Assembly (NCBI RefSeq): GCF_000466965.1
Contig: NZ_BATB01000004.1
Location: 1 to 64,000, forward strand
Length of the DNA stretch: 64,000 bases
Reading direction: 5' to 3'
Origin: Limimaricola cinnabarinus LL-001
Lineage (GTDB): Bacteria > Pseudomonadota > Alphaproteobacteria > Rhodobacterales > Rhodobacteraceae
The notes beneath the pieces are model-generated. The model ran no database searches. It saw only the letters and a list, made by a program, of their open reading frames with translations, and was not told the DNA's origin. Of this stretch, positions 36,863-46,409 are shown piece after piece (the stretch's first letter is position 1; each line of letters opens with the position of its first letter). A program made the translations under genes and the position numbers.

Positions 36863-37900
36863 ATGAACACCGACCTTCTGAAACGCCTGTGCGAAACCCC
36901 CGGCGTGCCGGGGCACGAGCATCGGGTGCGCGACCTGATCACCGCCGAGATCGACAGCCTGTTCGACCACGTGGAAACCGACCCGATGGGCAGCCTTCAC
37001 TGCCGCCGCGACGCCGCTGTCCCCGACGCGCCAAAGATCATGCTGCTGTGCCACATGGACGAGATCGGCTTTCTGGTGAGCCATATCGACGATAAGGGGT
37101 TTCTCTGGCTGCAGCCGGTCGGCGGCTTCGATCCGCGCAACCTGTTCTCGCGCCGGGTGCTGGTCTGCACCGATGAGGGCGACATCAAGGGCGTGATGAA
37201 CCCCGGCGGCAAGCCGATCCACATCTCCTCGCCCGAGGAACGCAAGAAGGTGCCCGCGGTGGGCGAGTTTTACATCGACACCGGGCTTGGCAAGGCGGCC
37301 GCCGAGAAGGTCAGGATCGGCGACATGGTGGTGATGGACGAGCCCTTCCTCGAAATGGGCGAGAGGTTCGTGTCCAAGGCGCTCGACAACCGCGTCGCCT
37401 GCTGGCTCGGGATCGAGGCGATGCGCCGGCTGGGCGACAAGGGACGCGGTGCCGAGATCCACGTGGTGTTCACCTCGCAGGAGGAGGTCGGCCTGCGCGG
37501 CGCGCGCACCGCCGCCTACAAGGTGCGCCCCGACATTGGTATCGGCGTCGACACGACGCTGGCCTGCGACACGCCCGGTGTGCCGGAAAAGGACCGCACC
37601 ACCGTGCTGGGCAAGGGCTTCGGCCTGCATGTGCGTGACACCAGCTTCATTGCGGACCGCGGCCTCGTGGCCGATCTCGAAACCCTCGCCCGCGATCGCG
37701 AGATCCCGTTCCAGCGCACCATGCTGGCCGCCGGCGGTCAGGATGGGGCGGCGGCCCAGCAGGCGGCCGCGGGCGCGCGCGCCGTAGGCGTGGTGGTCGG
37801 CACCCGCTACATCCATACCGTCACCGAAATGGTCGACCGCACCGATCTCGAGGCCGCCCGCGACATCCTGAGCGCCTATCTCGAAGGTTTCGAGGGCTGA
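36863..37900 (+). CDS. M42 family metallopeptidase
   Basis: A 345-residue dinuclear-zinc aminopeptidase of the M42 (glutamyl aminopeptidase/endoglucanase-like, FrvX) family. Metal and catalytic residues: His in IMLLCHMDEIGFLVSHID, Asp in FVSKALDNRVACWLGIE, Glu-Glu in VVFTSQEEVGLRGARTAAYK, Asp in IGVDTTLACDTPG and a late His in GTRYIHTVTEMVDRTDLEAA. Likely a cytoplasmic self-assembling peptidase that trims short peptides. It is monocistronic and ends at a strong palindromic terminator. Confidence 0.92.
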   Translation: MNTDLLKRLCETPGVPGHEHRVRDLITAEIDSLFDHVETDPMGSLHCRRDAAVPDAPKIMLLCHMDEIGFLVSHIDDKGFLWLQPVGGFDPRNLFSRRVLVCTDEGDIKGVMNPGGKPIHISSPEERKKVPAVGEFYIDTGLGKAAAEKVRIGDMVVMDEPFLEMGERFVSKALDNRVACWLGIEAMRRLGDKGRGAEIHVVFTSQEEVGLRGARTAAYKVRPDIGIGVDTTLACDTPGVPEKDRTTVLGKGFGLHVRDTSFIADRGLVADLETLARDREIPFQRTMLAAGGQDGAAAQQAAAGARAVGVVVGTRYIHTVTEMVDRTDLEAARDILSAYLEGFEG

Positions 37901-37912
37901 GCCTCCTTAAAC

Positions 37913-37947
37913 GTGAAACGGGCGGCCCGCCGGGCCGCCCGTTTCAC
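37913..37947. terminator. Perfect bidirectional terminator palindrome
   Basis: GTGAAACGGGCGGCCC / GGGCCGCCCGTTTCAC: a perfect 16-bp stem with a 3-nt loop. It lies between the convergent M42 peptidase and ubiK genes and is shaped to stop both (TTTC on one side, GAAA on the other). Confidence 0.85.
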
Positions 37948-37967
37948 ATCCGACCGGTCGCAAGCGA

Positions 37968-38216
37968 TCAGTTCGAGGTCTTGGTCTCGAGCGCCACGAT
38001 CCGCGCCTTGAGCGCCTCGTTCTCCTCGCGCGCCTTCTGCGCCATGGCGCGCACCGCGTCGAACTCCTCCCGCGTCACCAGGTCGCGATCGGCGAGCCAA
38101 CGGTCGAGCATCGACTTCATGGCGTTGTTGGCTTCGTCCTTCGCACCCTGCGCCACGCCCATCGCGTTGGTCATCAGCTGCGACAGATCGTCGAAGATCT
38201 TGTTTTTCGATTGCAT
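37968..38216 (-). CDS. ubiK: Accessory factor UbiK family protein
   Basis: An 82-residue BMFP/UbiK-type protein: amphipathic N-terminal helix (MQSKNKIFDDLSQLMTNAMG) and a C-terminal coiled coil (TREEFDAVRAMAQKAREENE, ALKARIVALE). In E. coli UbiK is needed for efficient aerobic ubiquinone synthesis; related proteins fuse membranes. Divergent from lgt by 166 bp, a pairing commonly seen in Rhodobacteraceae. Confidence 0.88.
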   Translation of the reverse strand: MQSKNKIFDDLSQLMTNAMGVAQGAKDEANNAMKSMLDRWLADRDLVTREEFDAVRAMAQKAREENEALKARIVALETKTSN

Positions 38217-38382
38217 GGCGGGTCTCCGCTGTTTCGGGCTGGTCCCTATATGGGCGGCGCCGGGCGTCGCGACAAGGCGGCTACGCCTCCACGCGCGGCC
38301 TCACGTCCGAGCGAGCGACGCCCCCCTCCCGCGCGGGACCCCGGATTGACAAGCCCCGGCGCGCCGCCGCAGGTATCGCCCC

Positions 38383-39273
38383 ATGAATGGCATCCCCTTC
38401 CCCGAGATCTCGCCCGAGATCTTCTCGATCTCGCTCGGCGGGTTCGAGTTCGCGCTGCGCTGGTACGCGCTGGCCTATATCGTCGGCATCCTGCTGGGCT
38501 GGAGGCTCGCCGTCGCGGCGCTCCGGCGGCCCCGGCTCTGGGCCGGGGACGACCCCGCCATGACGCCGCCCGAGCTTGAGAACCTGCTCAGCTGGATCAT
38601 CCTCGGCATCATCGGCGGCGGGCGTTTGGGCTACGCGCTGATCTATCAACCGGACTATTACCTGGCCCGCCCGTGGGAGATCCCCTTCTTGTGGCAGGGC
38701 GGCATGTCGTTCCATGGCGGCTTCATCGGCGTGATCTTCGCGATCCTGATCTTCGCGCGCCGCCACAAGCTGCCGCTCGGCGGCGTCGCCGACACCATCG
38801 CGCTGGCCACGCCGCCCGCGATCCTGCTCGGCCGCATCTCGAATTTCATCAATGCCGAGCTTTGGGGCCGCCCGACCGACCTGCCATGGGGCGTGATCTT
38901 TCCCGGCGAAGCGGCGCAGGATTGCGCCGGCATCGTGGGGGCATGCGCGCGCCACCCATCGCAACTCTACGAGGCGGGGATCGAGGGTCTGTTTCTGCTG
39001 GTGCTGTTCACCCTCATGGCGTTCCGCTGGGGCGCGCTGAAACGCCCTTGGCTGCTCTCGGGGACTTTCTTTCTCGTCTATGGCATCGGTCGTTTCCTGG
39101 TGGAGTTCGTGCGCCAGCCCGACGCGCAGTTCGTCGGCCCGGGCAACCCCTTGGGCCTCGCGCTGCATGTCGACGGCTGGGGCCTGACCATGGGCCAGCT
39201 CCTGTCCCTGCCGATGATCTTCGCGGGGCTCGCGGTGATCGCCGCTGCGCGCCGCCAAGCGCAGCCCGCATGA
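38383..39273 (+). CDS. lgt: Prolipoprotein diacylglyceryl transferase
   Basis: First step of lipoprotein maturation in the inner membrane. A 296-residue protein with about seven helices: [40 protein letters not shown], the active-site region [40 protein letters not shown] (Lgt signature with Arg/Asn), [19 protein letters not shown] and [18 protein letters not shown]. Its stop overlaps the start of the next gene (ATGA), so it heads a lgt - methyltransferase - pgeF operon. Confidence 0.96.
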   Translation: MNGIPFPEISPEIFSISLGGFEFALRWYALAYIVGILLGWRLAVAALRRPRLWAGDDPAMTPPELENLLSWIILGIIGGGRLGYALIYQPDYYLARPWEIPFLWQGGMSFHGGFIGVIFAILIFARRHKLPLGGVADTIALATPPAILLGRISNFINAELWGRPTDLPWGVIFPGEAAQDCAGIVGACARHPSQLYEAGIEGLFLLVLFTLMAFRWGALKRPWLLSGTFFLVYGIGRFLVEFVRQPDAQFVGPGNPLGLALHVDGWGLTMGQLLSLPMIFAGLAVIAAARRQAQPA

Positions 39274-40331
39274 CGGCGCTGCGCGAGATCCTGCTGCGTC
39301 GCATCGCGGCGACCGGGCCGATGAGCGTGGCCGACTACATGACCGAATGCCTGCTGCACCCGGTGCACGGCTACTATACGACGCGCGATCCGCTGGGCGC
39401 GGGCGGCGACTTCACCACCGCGCCGGAGATCAGCCAGATGTTCGGCGAGCTCATCGGCCTGTCGCTGGCGCAGGCCTGGCTCGACCAGGGCGCGCCCTCG
39501 GCCTTCGTTCTGGCCGAACCGGGCCCGGGACGCGGCACGCTGATGGCCGACATTCTACGCGCCACCGCCCACGTGTCGGGGCTTCACGACGCCGCCCGCC
39601 TGCACCTCGTCGAGGCCTCGCCCGCCCTGCGCGCCGCGCAGGCGCGCGTGTTGCCCCATGCGACATGGCACGACCGGCTCGACCAGCTCCCCGAAGAACT
39701 GCCGCTGTTCCTCATCGCCAACGAGTTCTTCGACGCGCTGCCGATCCGCCAGTTCATCCGGGACGGCAATGGCTGGCGCGAACGGGTGGTCGGGCGCGAT
39801 GAGGACGAACTCGTCTTCGGCCTTACCTCGCCCCTGCCCCTCGCCGATCTCGAACACCGGCTCAACGACACGCAGGACGGCGACATGGTCGAGGTGTCGC
39901 CTGCCCTGCCCGCGCTCATTGGCGAGATCGGCGGCCGCATCGCGGCGAGCGGCGGCGCGGCGCTGATCGTCGATTACGGTGGCCGGGGCGGCACTGGCGA
40001 CAGCTTTCAGGCGGTGCGCAACCATCGAAAGGTCGATCCACTGGCCGAACCGGGCGAGGCCGACCTTACCGCGCATGTCGATTTCGAGACGCTCGCCCGC
40101 GCCAGCGTCCCCGCCGCCTGCGCCGGACCGGTGCCGCAAGGCGTGTTTCTGGAACGGCTCGGCATAACCGAGCGGGCGCGCGCACTGGCATCACGGCTCG
40201 ATGGCGCGGCGCTCGACCGCCATGTCGCCGCACATCGTCGCTTGACCCACCCCGAAGAAATGGGCGACCTGTTCAAGGTAGCAGCACTTCATCCGTGCAA
40301 TGCCCCGCCGCCACCCGGAACCGAACCGTGA
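39270..40331 (+). CDS. SAM-dependent methyltransferase, MidA/NDUFAF7 family
   Basis: A 353-residue COG1565 (DUF185) protein: [40 protein letters not shown], the SAM motif [70 protein letters not shown] and [19 protein letters not shown]. Mitochondrial NDUFAF7 methylates an arginine of a complex I subunit; the bacterial role may be similar (inference). The ATG overlaps the lgt stop, and its own stop overlaps the pgeF GTG, indicating translational coupling of all three. Confidence 0.92.
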   Translation: MTALREILLRRIAATGPMSVADYMTECLLHPVHGYYTTRDPLGAGGDFTTAPEISQMFGELIGLSLAQAWLDQGAPSAFVLAEPGPGRGTLMADILRATAHVSGLHDAARLHLVEASPALRAAQARVLPHATWHDRLDQLPEELPLFLIANEFFDALPIRQFIRDGNGWRERVVGRDEDELVFGLTSPLPLADLEHRLNDTQDGDMVEVSPALPALIGEIGGRIAASGGAALIVDYGGRGGTGDSFQAVRNHRKVDPLAEPGEADLTAHVDFETLARASVPAACAGPVPQGVFLERLGITERARALASRLDGAALDRHVAAHRRLTHPEEMGDLFKVAALHPCNAPPPPGTEP

Positions 40332-41095
40332 ACGCAGCCACACCGCTCGACATCATCATTGCGGACAGCCTGTCTCCCCTGCGCCACGGCTTTTTCGGCC
40401 GCGCCGGCGGCGCCTCCTCGGGGGTGTTCGCGGGGCTCAACTGCGGACCCGGCAGTTCGGATCAGCTCGAGGCGGTGCGAATCAACCGTGCCAAGGTTGC
40501 GAAGGCGATGAGCGTCACGCCGGACGCGCTGATCGGGCTGCATCAGGTCCATTCCGCCGACGTCGTGACCGTGACCACGCCAAGTGACCAGCCTGCCCAC
40601 GCCGACGCGCTGGTCACCGCGACGCCCGGCCTCGCGCTCACCATCCTGACCGCCGATTGCCAGCCCGTGCTCTTTGCGGATGCCGGGACCGGTGTCATCG
40701 GGGCCGCCCATGCCGGGTGGAAGGGGGCCTTGGCGGGTGTGCTCGAGGGGACGATCGACGCGATGATCGGCCTCGGGGCACGGCGCGAGCGCATTCACGC
40801 GGTAATCGGCCCCTCGATCAGCCAGCGCAACTACGAGGTCGGGCCGGAACTGCTCGATGCCTTCCTGAGCGAAGACGATGAGGCGGGGCGGCATTTCGCC
40901 CAAGGCGAGGGTGACAGGCTGCTGTTCGACCTGCCGGGCTTCGGCCTGCGGCGGCTGCGCGCGGCCGGCATCGCTTCGGCGGAATGGACGCATCACTGTA
41001 CCTATGCCGATCCGGCCCGGTTCTTCAGCTATCGCCGCGCCACCCATGCGCGCGAAGCCGATTACGGGCGGATGATCGCGGCCATCCGGCTTTGA
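40328..41095 (+). CDS. pgeF: Peptidoglycan editing factor PgeF (YfiH, multicopper polyphenol oxidoreductase family)
   Basis: A 255-residue YfiH/laccase-domain protein: LRHGFFGRAGGASSGVFAGL, GLHQVHSADVVTVT (first metal His), LTILTADCQPVLFADAG (Cys) and GAAHAGWKGALAGVLEGTID (His), then AVIGPSISQRNYEVG and THHCTYADPARFFSYRRATH. In E. coli PgeF clears wrongly built muropeptides. The GTG at 40328-40330 overlaps the preceding stop (GTGA); the ATG further upstream would overlap the methyltransferase more deeply and lacks family similarity. Confidence 0.92.
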   Translation: MNAATPLDIIIADSLSPLRHGFFGRAGGASSGVFAGLNCGPGSSDQLEAVRINRAKVAKAMSVTPDALIGLHQVHSADVVTVTTPSDQPAHADALVTATPGLALTILTADCQPVLFADAGTGVIGAAHAGWKGALAGVLEGTIDAMIGLGARRERIHAVIGPSISQRNYEVGPELLDAFLSEDDEAGRHFAQGEGDRLLFDLPGFGLRRLRAAGIASAEWTHHCTYADPARFFSYRRATHAREADYGRMIAAIRL

Positions 41096-41126
41096 GAGCA
41101 CGGCGGGGTCCGGCGCGGCCCATCAA

Positions 41127-41143
41127 TGAAACAGTCCGTTTCA
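41127..41143. promoter_or_regulatory. Palindrome TGAAAC-N5-GTTTCA next to a candidate -35 box
   Basis: A perfect 6+6 inverted repeat, 10 bp before a TTGACA hexamer (41154-41159) upstream of the Hint-domain gene. The matching -10 is poor (CATGTT). It could be an operator. A related but imperfect sequence, GAAAACGGTCCGTTTC, lies upstream of sat/cysC near 44342. Confidence 0.35.
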
Positions 41144-41256
41144 ACTGCATCTTTTGACACGACGACCCCGTGGCCCCATGTTGGGGCCGAACCCAATGAT
41201 CTTCGGGTGTTGTCGGTGGGGGCCGACAGCCGATGTGACGACCGAAAGGTGATCGC

Positions 41257-42045
41257 ATGGCCCTGCCCCTGCTCCCCCAAACCGTTCCGGCGCGTGCCGG
41301 TGCGCCTCTTCCCGTACCGATCGCCGCCCCCGCGCCCGCCTCGGCGCGTGCAACCGGGCTGATGCGCCGGATCGAAATCCTTACCCTATGCCCGCACCGC
41401 CCCGGCGACATCGTGGAGACGACGCGCGTCGTCCCTGCCGTGCCGATCTTCGAAGAGGCGGTGGCGGCCTTCGCCCGTGGCGCCCAGGTCCCCACGGAAC
41501 GCGGTCTCGTCGCCGTCGAGGACCTGTTGCCGGGCGACCGCGTCAAGACCGTCGGCCGGGGCTTTCGGACACTGCTGTGGCGCGGCGCCACGACGCTGGT
41601 GACCGGCGTGCCGGGGCAGTCCGCCGAGATGGGGCGACTGACGCGGATCTCAGCGGACGCGCTGGGCATCGCCCGGCCCATGCACGACCTCGTGCTCGGG
41701 CCGATGGCGCAGCTGGTGCGTCAAGGCGACGCGATCGAGCGGATCACCGGCCACCGCGCCGCCGCGATCCCCGCGCGTGACCTGATCGACGGCCTGGGCG
41801 TGGTGGAGTTGACGCCGCCCTCGGCCGTCGCGGTGTTCCACCTGGGCTTCGAGCGGCACGAGCGTTTCCTGGCCAATGGCGTGGAGGTTGCAAGCTATCA
41901 CCCCGATCCGTCCCGCTTGGCCCGGCTTCTATCCGATGAGCGCGAATTGTTCCTGTCGTGCTTTCCGCATCTGCAGCAAATCGAGGATTTCGGCCCCCCC
42001 GCCCTGCCGCGCCTGCGCGCGACCGAGCTCGACATGGTGGCCTGA
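41257..42045 (+). CDS. Hint-domain-like protein lacking the catalytic cysteine
   Basis: A 262-residue protein with a Pro/Ala-rich N-terminus and a Hint (Hedgehog/intein) fold: VAAFARGAQVPTERGLVAVE, DLLPGDRVKTVGRGFRTLLW, GLTRISADALGIARPMHDLV-type segment, and LIDGLGVVELTPPSAVAVFH with ERFLANGVEVASYHP. Self-splicing Hint proteins begin the domain with Cys (CF..GT); here that position is Ala in AAFARGA. It is therefore probably non-cleaving, like other Roseobacter Hint-like proteins. AAAGGTG precedes the ATG. Function unknown. Confidence 0.75.
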   Translation: MALPLLPQTVPARAGAPLPVPIAAPAPASARATGLMRRIEILTLCPHRPGDIVETTRVVPAVPIFEEAVAAFARGAQVPTERGLVAVEDLLPGDRVKTVGRGFRTLLWRGATTLVTGVPGQSAEMGRLTRISADALGIARPMHDLVLGPMAQLVRQGDAIERITGHRAAAIPARDLIDGLGVVELTPPSAVAVFHLGFERHERFLANGVEVASYHPDPSRLARLLSDERELFLSCFPHLQQIEDFGPPALPRLRATELDMVA

Positions 42046-42058
42046 GGGGGTCTCCGCC

Positions 42059-42559
42059 TCAGGCCTTGCGGGCCAGCCGCTCCTCCAGCACGTCGAAGGG
42101 CACGCCGGGCTCTGCCTTGGCGTTGCGGATCACCAGGCTGGTCTTGACCGAGGCGACATTGGGCGCCGAGGTCAGCTCGCCGGTCAGGAACGATTGAAAG
42201 CTGCGCAGGTCGGGTGCCACGCATTTGAGGATGAAATCCACCTCGCCATTGAGCATGTGACACTCGCGCACGAGGGGCCAACCGCCGCAGCGCGCCTCGA
42301 AGGCCGACAACTCGGCTTCGGACTGGCTCACCAGACGCACCATGACGAAGACCGAGACGTCGAAGCCAAGCTCGCGCGGGTCGACATCGGCATGGTAGCC
42401 TCGGATATAGCCCTGCTCCTCAAGCGTGCGCACCCGTCGCAGGCAGGGCGGGGCCGAAATGCCCACACGCCGCGCCAGCTCCACGTTGGTCATCCGGCCA
42501 TCGGCCTGCAGCTCGGCCAGGATCATCCTGTCGATCTCGTCGAGTTTCGCCCCAGGCAT
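42059..42559 (-). CDS. Lrp/AsnC family transcriptional regulator
   Basis: A 166-residue feast/famine regulator: N-terminal winged helix-turn-helix (LDEIDRMILAELQADGRMTN, VELARRVGISAPPCLRRVRT) and a C-terminal RAM ligand-binding domain (FDVSVFVMVRLVSQSEAELS, ECHMLNGEVDFILKCVAPDL). The ATG at 42557-42559 is chosen because GGAG is 6 bp upstream; a start four codons earlier is possible. It is divergent from trxB with a ~200-bp gap that probably carries its operator. Likely senses an amino acid; target not shown. Confidence 0.92.
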   Translation of the reverse strand: MPGAKLDEIDRMILAELQADGRMTNVELARRVGISAPPCLRRVRTLEEQGYIRGYHADVDPRELGFDVSVFVMVRLVSQSEAELSAFEARCGGWPLVRECHMLNGEVDFILKCVAPDLRSFQSFLTGELTSAPNVASVKTSLVIRNAKAEPGVPFDVLEERLARKA

Positions 42560-42756
42560 CGTCGTCTCCATGAATGTTGCGCCAGACCTAGGGCACCACG
42601 GCAACAAACGCAAGAATATTGCGCACACGCGCAACATCGTGACCCGGAACGTGACGTGGGTGCCGCAACGATCTAGAACCGCTTAGGCAGCGGGGTTTGC
42701 ACCGGCAGGGACAGTGGCTATATGCAGCCGACTTCAGGCTTGCAAGGGGACGCCCC

Positions 42757-43779
42757 ATGACCACGCGCCGCGACACCAGGGTACTCATCATCGGCTCGGG
42801 CCCGGCGGGCTATACCGCAGCCGTCTATGCGAGCCGCGCGATGCTCAACCCGATCCTCGTGCAGGGCCTTGAGCCGGGCGGCCAGCTCACCACCACCACC
42901 GAGGTCGAGAATTGGCCCGGCGACGCCACCGTGCAAGGTCCCGACCTGATGGTGCGGATGGAGGGCCATGCGCGCGAGATGGGCGCCGAAATCATCACCG
43001 ACATCATCACCGATCTCGACCTGTCGAAGCGGCCCTTCGTCGCGAAGGGCGACAGCGGCACCGAATACGCGGCCGAGGCGGTGATCCTCGCCACCGGTGC
43101 CCGTGCCAAGTGGCTCGGCCTGCCCTCCGAGGAGGCCTACAAGGGCTTCGGCGTTTCGGCCTGCGCCACCTGCGACGGGTTCTTCTATCGCGGTCAGGAG
43201 ATCGTCGTGGTGGGCGGCGGCAATACCGCCGTGGAAGAGGCGCTGTTTCTCACCAACTTCGCGTCCAAGGTGACCTTGATCCATCGCCGCGACGAGCTGC
43301 GCGCCGAGATGGTGCTGCAAAAGCGCCTGTTCGAGCATCCCAAGGTCGAGACGCTCTGGTTCCACCAGATCGAGGAGGTCGTGGGCGAGGACAGTCCCAA
43401 GGGCGTGACCGGCGTGCGGGCCAAGAACGTGCAAACCGGCGAAATTACCGAGATCCCGGCCAAGGGCGTCTTCGTCGCCATCGGCCATGCGCCCGCCTCC
43501 GAACTGGTCAAGGACCAGCTCGATACGCATCACGGCGGTTACGTGAAGGTCGAACCGGGGTCGACCCGCACCTCGATCCCGGGCGTGTTCGCGGCTGGAG
43601 ACCTCACCGATCACGTCTATCGTCAGGCGGTAACAAGCGCGGGCATGGGCTGCATGGCAGCACTCGACGCCGAAAAATTCCTTGCCGAGCACGGGGGTGC
43701 CGCCGAGGTGGCGGGCCACTCCAAGGACGAGACCCTGCCGCTGGGTTACGGCGCGCCACAGACCGCGGACGCCGGGTGA
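42757..43779 (+). CDS. trxB: Thioredoxin-disulfide reductase
   Basis: A 340-residue NADPH-dependent flavoenzyme. FAD motif [20 protein letters not shown] near the N-terminus, redox pair CATC at residues 136-139 ([20 protein letters not shown]), NADPH motif [20 protein letters not shown] and the late FAD motif [21 protein letters not shown] ~20-residue C-terminal extension ([12 protein letters not shown]) is usual in this group. Its stop overlaps the GTG of a RES-like gene. Confidence 0.95.
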   Translation: MTTRRDTRVLIIGSGPAGYTAAVYASRAMLNPILVQGLEPGGQLTTTTEVENWPGDATVQGPDLMVRMEGHAREMGAEIITDIITDLDLSKRPFVAKGDSGTEYAAEAVILATGARAKWLGLPSEEAYKGFGVSACATCDGFFYRGQEIVVVGGGNTAVEEALFLTNFASKVTLIHRRDELRAEMVLQKRLFEHPKVETLWFHQIEEVVGEDSPKGVTGVRAKNVQTGEITEIPAKGVFVAIGHAPASELVKDQLDTHHGGYVKVEPGSTRTSIPGVFAAGDLTDHVYRQAVTSAGMGCMAALDAEKFLAEHGGAAEVAGHSKDETLPLGYGAPQTADAG

Positions 43780-44279
43780 CGACGGGGGCGGATATTTTCC
43801 GCCCCCTTTCGATCCCTCTTTGGCGCATCTGCGCCGAAGGGGCCGAACCCCTTGCTCCTGTGGCGTCGGCTTCGGGTCGCTTTCACCATGACGGGCAGCC
43901 CGCGCTTTATGCTTCGCTGAGCCCCGAGGGCGCAGGCGTGGCGATGGCCAGCTATGCGAGCCCCGGCGATCCACCCCGGCTGATCTGGCCGCTGCACCTC
44001 GCGCCCAAGGCGTTGGCGGATCTGCGCGACCGGGCGGTCTGTGCGGCGCTCGGGATCGACCCTGACGATCTCGTGTCGCGATGGGCCGATGACAGGGCCG
44101 CGGGACGACAGGTACGGAGTTGGCGGGCCTCGGACCATCTGCGCGCCATGGGACCGGACGGCTTTCTCTATCCCTCGCGCAAGGCGCCCGAGCATGGCCA
44201 TGTCATTCTGTTCGCAACGAAGGGGCTGCGTCTGGCCGGGCCACCGGAGCCTTGGAGTCTTGCCGCGCCCATTCGCTAG
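43776..44279 (+). CDS. RES-domain-like protein coupled to trxB
   Basis: A 167-residue protein resembling RES-domain NAD-phosphorylase toxins: [20 protein letters not shown], then [20 protein letters not shown] (the 'GGRxxxxGxPxLYxSLSPE' motif with Arg) and [20 protein letters not shown] (the late Ser motif). The Glu expected after 'SPExALaE' is not obvious (AGVAMASY). No Xre-type antitoxin is adjacent. The GTG at 43776-43778 overlaps the trxB stop. Family call from motif pattern; a decayed or re-purposed RES fold is possible. Confidence 0.62.
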   Translation: MTTGADIFRPLSIPLWRICAEGAEPLAPVASASGRFHHDGQPALYASLSPEGAGVAMASYASPGDPPRLIWPLHLAPKALADLRDRAVCAALGIDPDDLVSRWADDRAAGRQVRSWRASDHLRAMGPDGFLYPSRKAPEHGHVILFATKGLRLAGPPEPWSLAAPIR

Positions 44280-44440
44280 GCGAGGTGTTCGCGCCTCGGT
44301 ATCAGACGCGCCAGTCTGTTCCCCAAGGTTCGCCATCAGCGGAAAACGGTCCGTTTCGGAGTCTCTGCCACTTGAATGATGGCCGATGCACGGTCTAGGA
44401 GCGGCACAAGCACCCCCGGCCCCCCTGGAGAATTGTCTTG

Positions 44441-46144
44441 ATGGCCTCGAACCTCGCCCCGATCCCCGAACTATATGTTTCCTACGAGTCCGCCCAGAAG
44501 TTGAAGGTCGAGGCCGGCAACCTCATCAGCCACGACCTGACACCGCGCCAGATCTGCGATCTGGAACTGCTGATGAACGGTGGCTTCAACCCTCTCAAGG
44601 GGTTCCTGACCGAGGAGGACTACAACAGCGTCGTCGAGACCATGCGCACCAAGGACGGTGCGCTGTGGCCGATGCCGATCACGCTCGATGTCTCCGAGAA
44701 GTTCGCCGAGACCGTCGAGCCGGGTCAGGACATCGCGCTGCGCGATCAGGAAGGCGTGATTCTCGCCACCATGACCGTCACCGACAAGTGGGTGCCCAAC
44801 AAGGCGCGCGAGGCCGAAAAGGTCTTTGGCGCCGACGACAGCGCACACCCGGCGGTGAACTACCTGCACAACCAGGCGGGCAACGTCTATCTCGGTGGCC
44901 CGGTCACCGGCATCCAGCAGCCGGTGCATTACGACTTCCGCGCCCGCCGCGACACGCCCAACGAGTTGCGCGCCTATTTCCGCAAGATGGGCTGGCGCAA
45001 GATCGTCGCGTTCCAGACGCGCAACCCGCTGCACCGCGCGCATCAGGAACTGACCTTCCGCGCCGCCAAGGAAGCCCAGGCCAACCTGCTGATCCACCCG
45101 GTCGTCGGCATGACCAAGCCGGGCGACGTGGATCACTTCACCCGCGTGCGCTGCTACGAGGCGGTGCTCGACAAGTATCCGTCCTCCACGACGCACCTGT
45201 CGCTCCTGAACCTTGCCATGCGCATGGCCGGCCCGCGCGAGGCGCTGTGGCACGCGATCATCCGCAAGAACCACGGCCTCACGCACTTCATTGTCGGCCG
45301 CGACCATGCCGGCCCCGGCAACAACAGCCAGGGCAAGGATTTCTACGGGCCCTATGACGCGCAGGAACTGGTGCGCCAGCATCAGGAGGAAGTCGGCATC
45401 GAAATGGTCGACTTCAAGCACATGGTCTATGTGCAGGAGAAGGCGCAGTACTACCCGATCGACGAGGTGCCCGAGAACTCCACCGTTCTCAACATCTCCG
45501 GGACCGAACTGCGCCGCCGCCTTGCCGAGGGCCTCGAGATCCCTGAGTGGTTCTCCTTCCCCGAAGTGGTCAAGGAGCTGCGCCGCACCAAGCCGCCGCG
45601 CGCGAAGCAGGGCTTCACGGTGTTCTTCACCGGTTTCTCCGGTTCGGGCAAATCGACCATCGCCAACGCGCTGATGGTCAAGCTGATGGAGATGGGCGGC
45701 CGTCCCGTGACGCTGCTCGACGGTGACATCGTGCGCAAGAACCTCTCCTCCGAGCTGGGTTTCTCCAAGGAGCACCGCGACCTCAACATCCGCCGCATTG
45801 GCTATGTCGCGAGCGAGATCACCAAGAACGGCGGCATCGCGATCTGCGCGCCGATCGCGCCCTACGCCACGACGCGCCGCGCCGTGCGCGAGGATGTCGA
45901 GAGCTTCGGCGCCTTCATCGAGGTGCATGTCGCCACCTCGATCGAAGAGTGCGAAAAGCGTGATCGCAAGGGCCTCTATAAGCTCGCGCGCGAAGGCAAG
46001 ATCAAGGAGTTCACCGGCATCTCGGACCCCTACGATGTGCCCGAGAGCCCGGAACTGCGGGTCGAGACCGAGGGCACCGATGTCGACAACTGCGCGCATC
46101 AGGTGATCCTGAAGCTCGAGCAGATGGGCCTGATCGCGGGCTGA
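44441..46144 (+). CDS. Bifunctional sulfate adenylyltransferase/adenylylsulfate kinase
   Basis: A 567-residue fusion of ATP sulfurylase (residues ~1-385) and APS kinase (~390-567), activating sulfate to APS and PAPS. Sulfurylase marks: FQTRNPLHRAHQELTFRAAK (HxxH), LLIHPVVGMTKPGDVDH, HFIVGRDHAGPG and ISGTELRRRLAEG. Kinase marks: P-loop FFTGFSGSGKSTIANALMVK, LLDGDIVRKNLSSELGFSKE, FIEVHVATSIEECEKRDRKG and ISDPYDVPESPEL. The ATG at 44441 follows GGAG by 10 bp. A terminator follows. The fused form is typical of Rhodobacteraceae and fits a sulfate-using, sulfolipid-making cell. Confidence 0.95.
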   Translation: MASNLAPIPELYVSYESAQKLKVEAGNLISHDLTPRQICDLELLMNGGFNPLKGFLTEEDYNSVVETMRTKDGALWPMPITLDVSEKFAETVEPGQDIALRDQEGVILATMTVTDKWVPNKAREAEKVFGADDSAHPAVNYLHNQAGNVYLGGPVTGIQQPVHYDFRARRDTPNELRAYFRKMGWRKIVAFQTRNPLHRAHQELTFRAAKEAQANLLIHPVVGMTKPGDVDHFTRVRCYEAVLDKYPSSTTHLSLLNLAMRMAGPREALWHAIIRKNHGLTHFIVGRDHAGPGNNSQGKDFYGPYDAQELVRQHQEEVGIEMVDFKHMVYVQEKAQYYPIDEVPENSTVLNISGTELRRRLAEGLEIPEWFSFPEVVKELRRTKPPRAKQGFTVFFTGFSGSGKSTIANALMVKLMEMGGRPVTLLDGDIVRKNLSSELGFSKEHRDLNIRRIGYVASEITKNGGIAICAPIAPYATTRRAVREDVESFGAFIEVHVATSIEECEKRDRKGLYKLAREGKIKEFTGISDPYDVPESPELRVETEGTDVDNCAHQVILKLEQMGLIAG

Positions 46145-46189
46145 TCCCTGCCATTGCGGACGGATCTTCACCCCGTCCCCCAAAAAACG

Positions 46190-46220
46190 ACAGCCGGCCC
46201 TTGGGCCGGCTGTTTTCTTT
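46190..46220 (+). terminator. Rho-independent terminator after sat/cysC
   Basis: CAGCCGGCC / GGCCGGCTG stem with CTTG loop, followed by TTTTCTTTT and preceded by AAAAAACGA. Confidence 0.9.
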
Positions 46221-46409
46221 TGAATAGGCGATCCGCCTTGACGGCACAGGCCTCCGCTGGCGTTGTGGCCCGGTCCGTTCATTCGGGAAGCAGCATGAAA
46301 ACACCCGGCCCGAGACCTTGGACGGCGCGCCCACACCAGGCCCCCGACACCGCCGCATATCCGGCCTTGTACGACCGATGCCGCTTCCGGCCCGACGCGA
46401 GGCGGCGTC

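Noticed and set aside
36056-37816. 586-codon minus-strand frame covering the M42 peptidase and YbjN genes
   Set aside because: Only its last 166 codons (the YbjN protein) are real; the rest is antisense to the peptidase.
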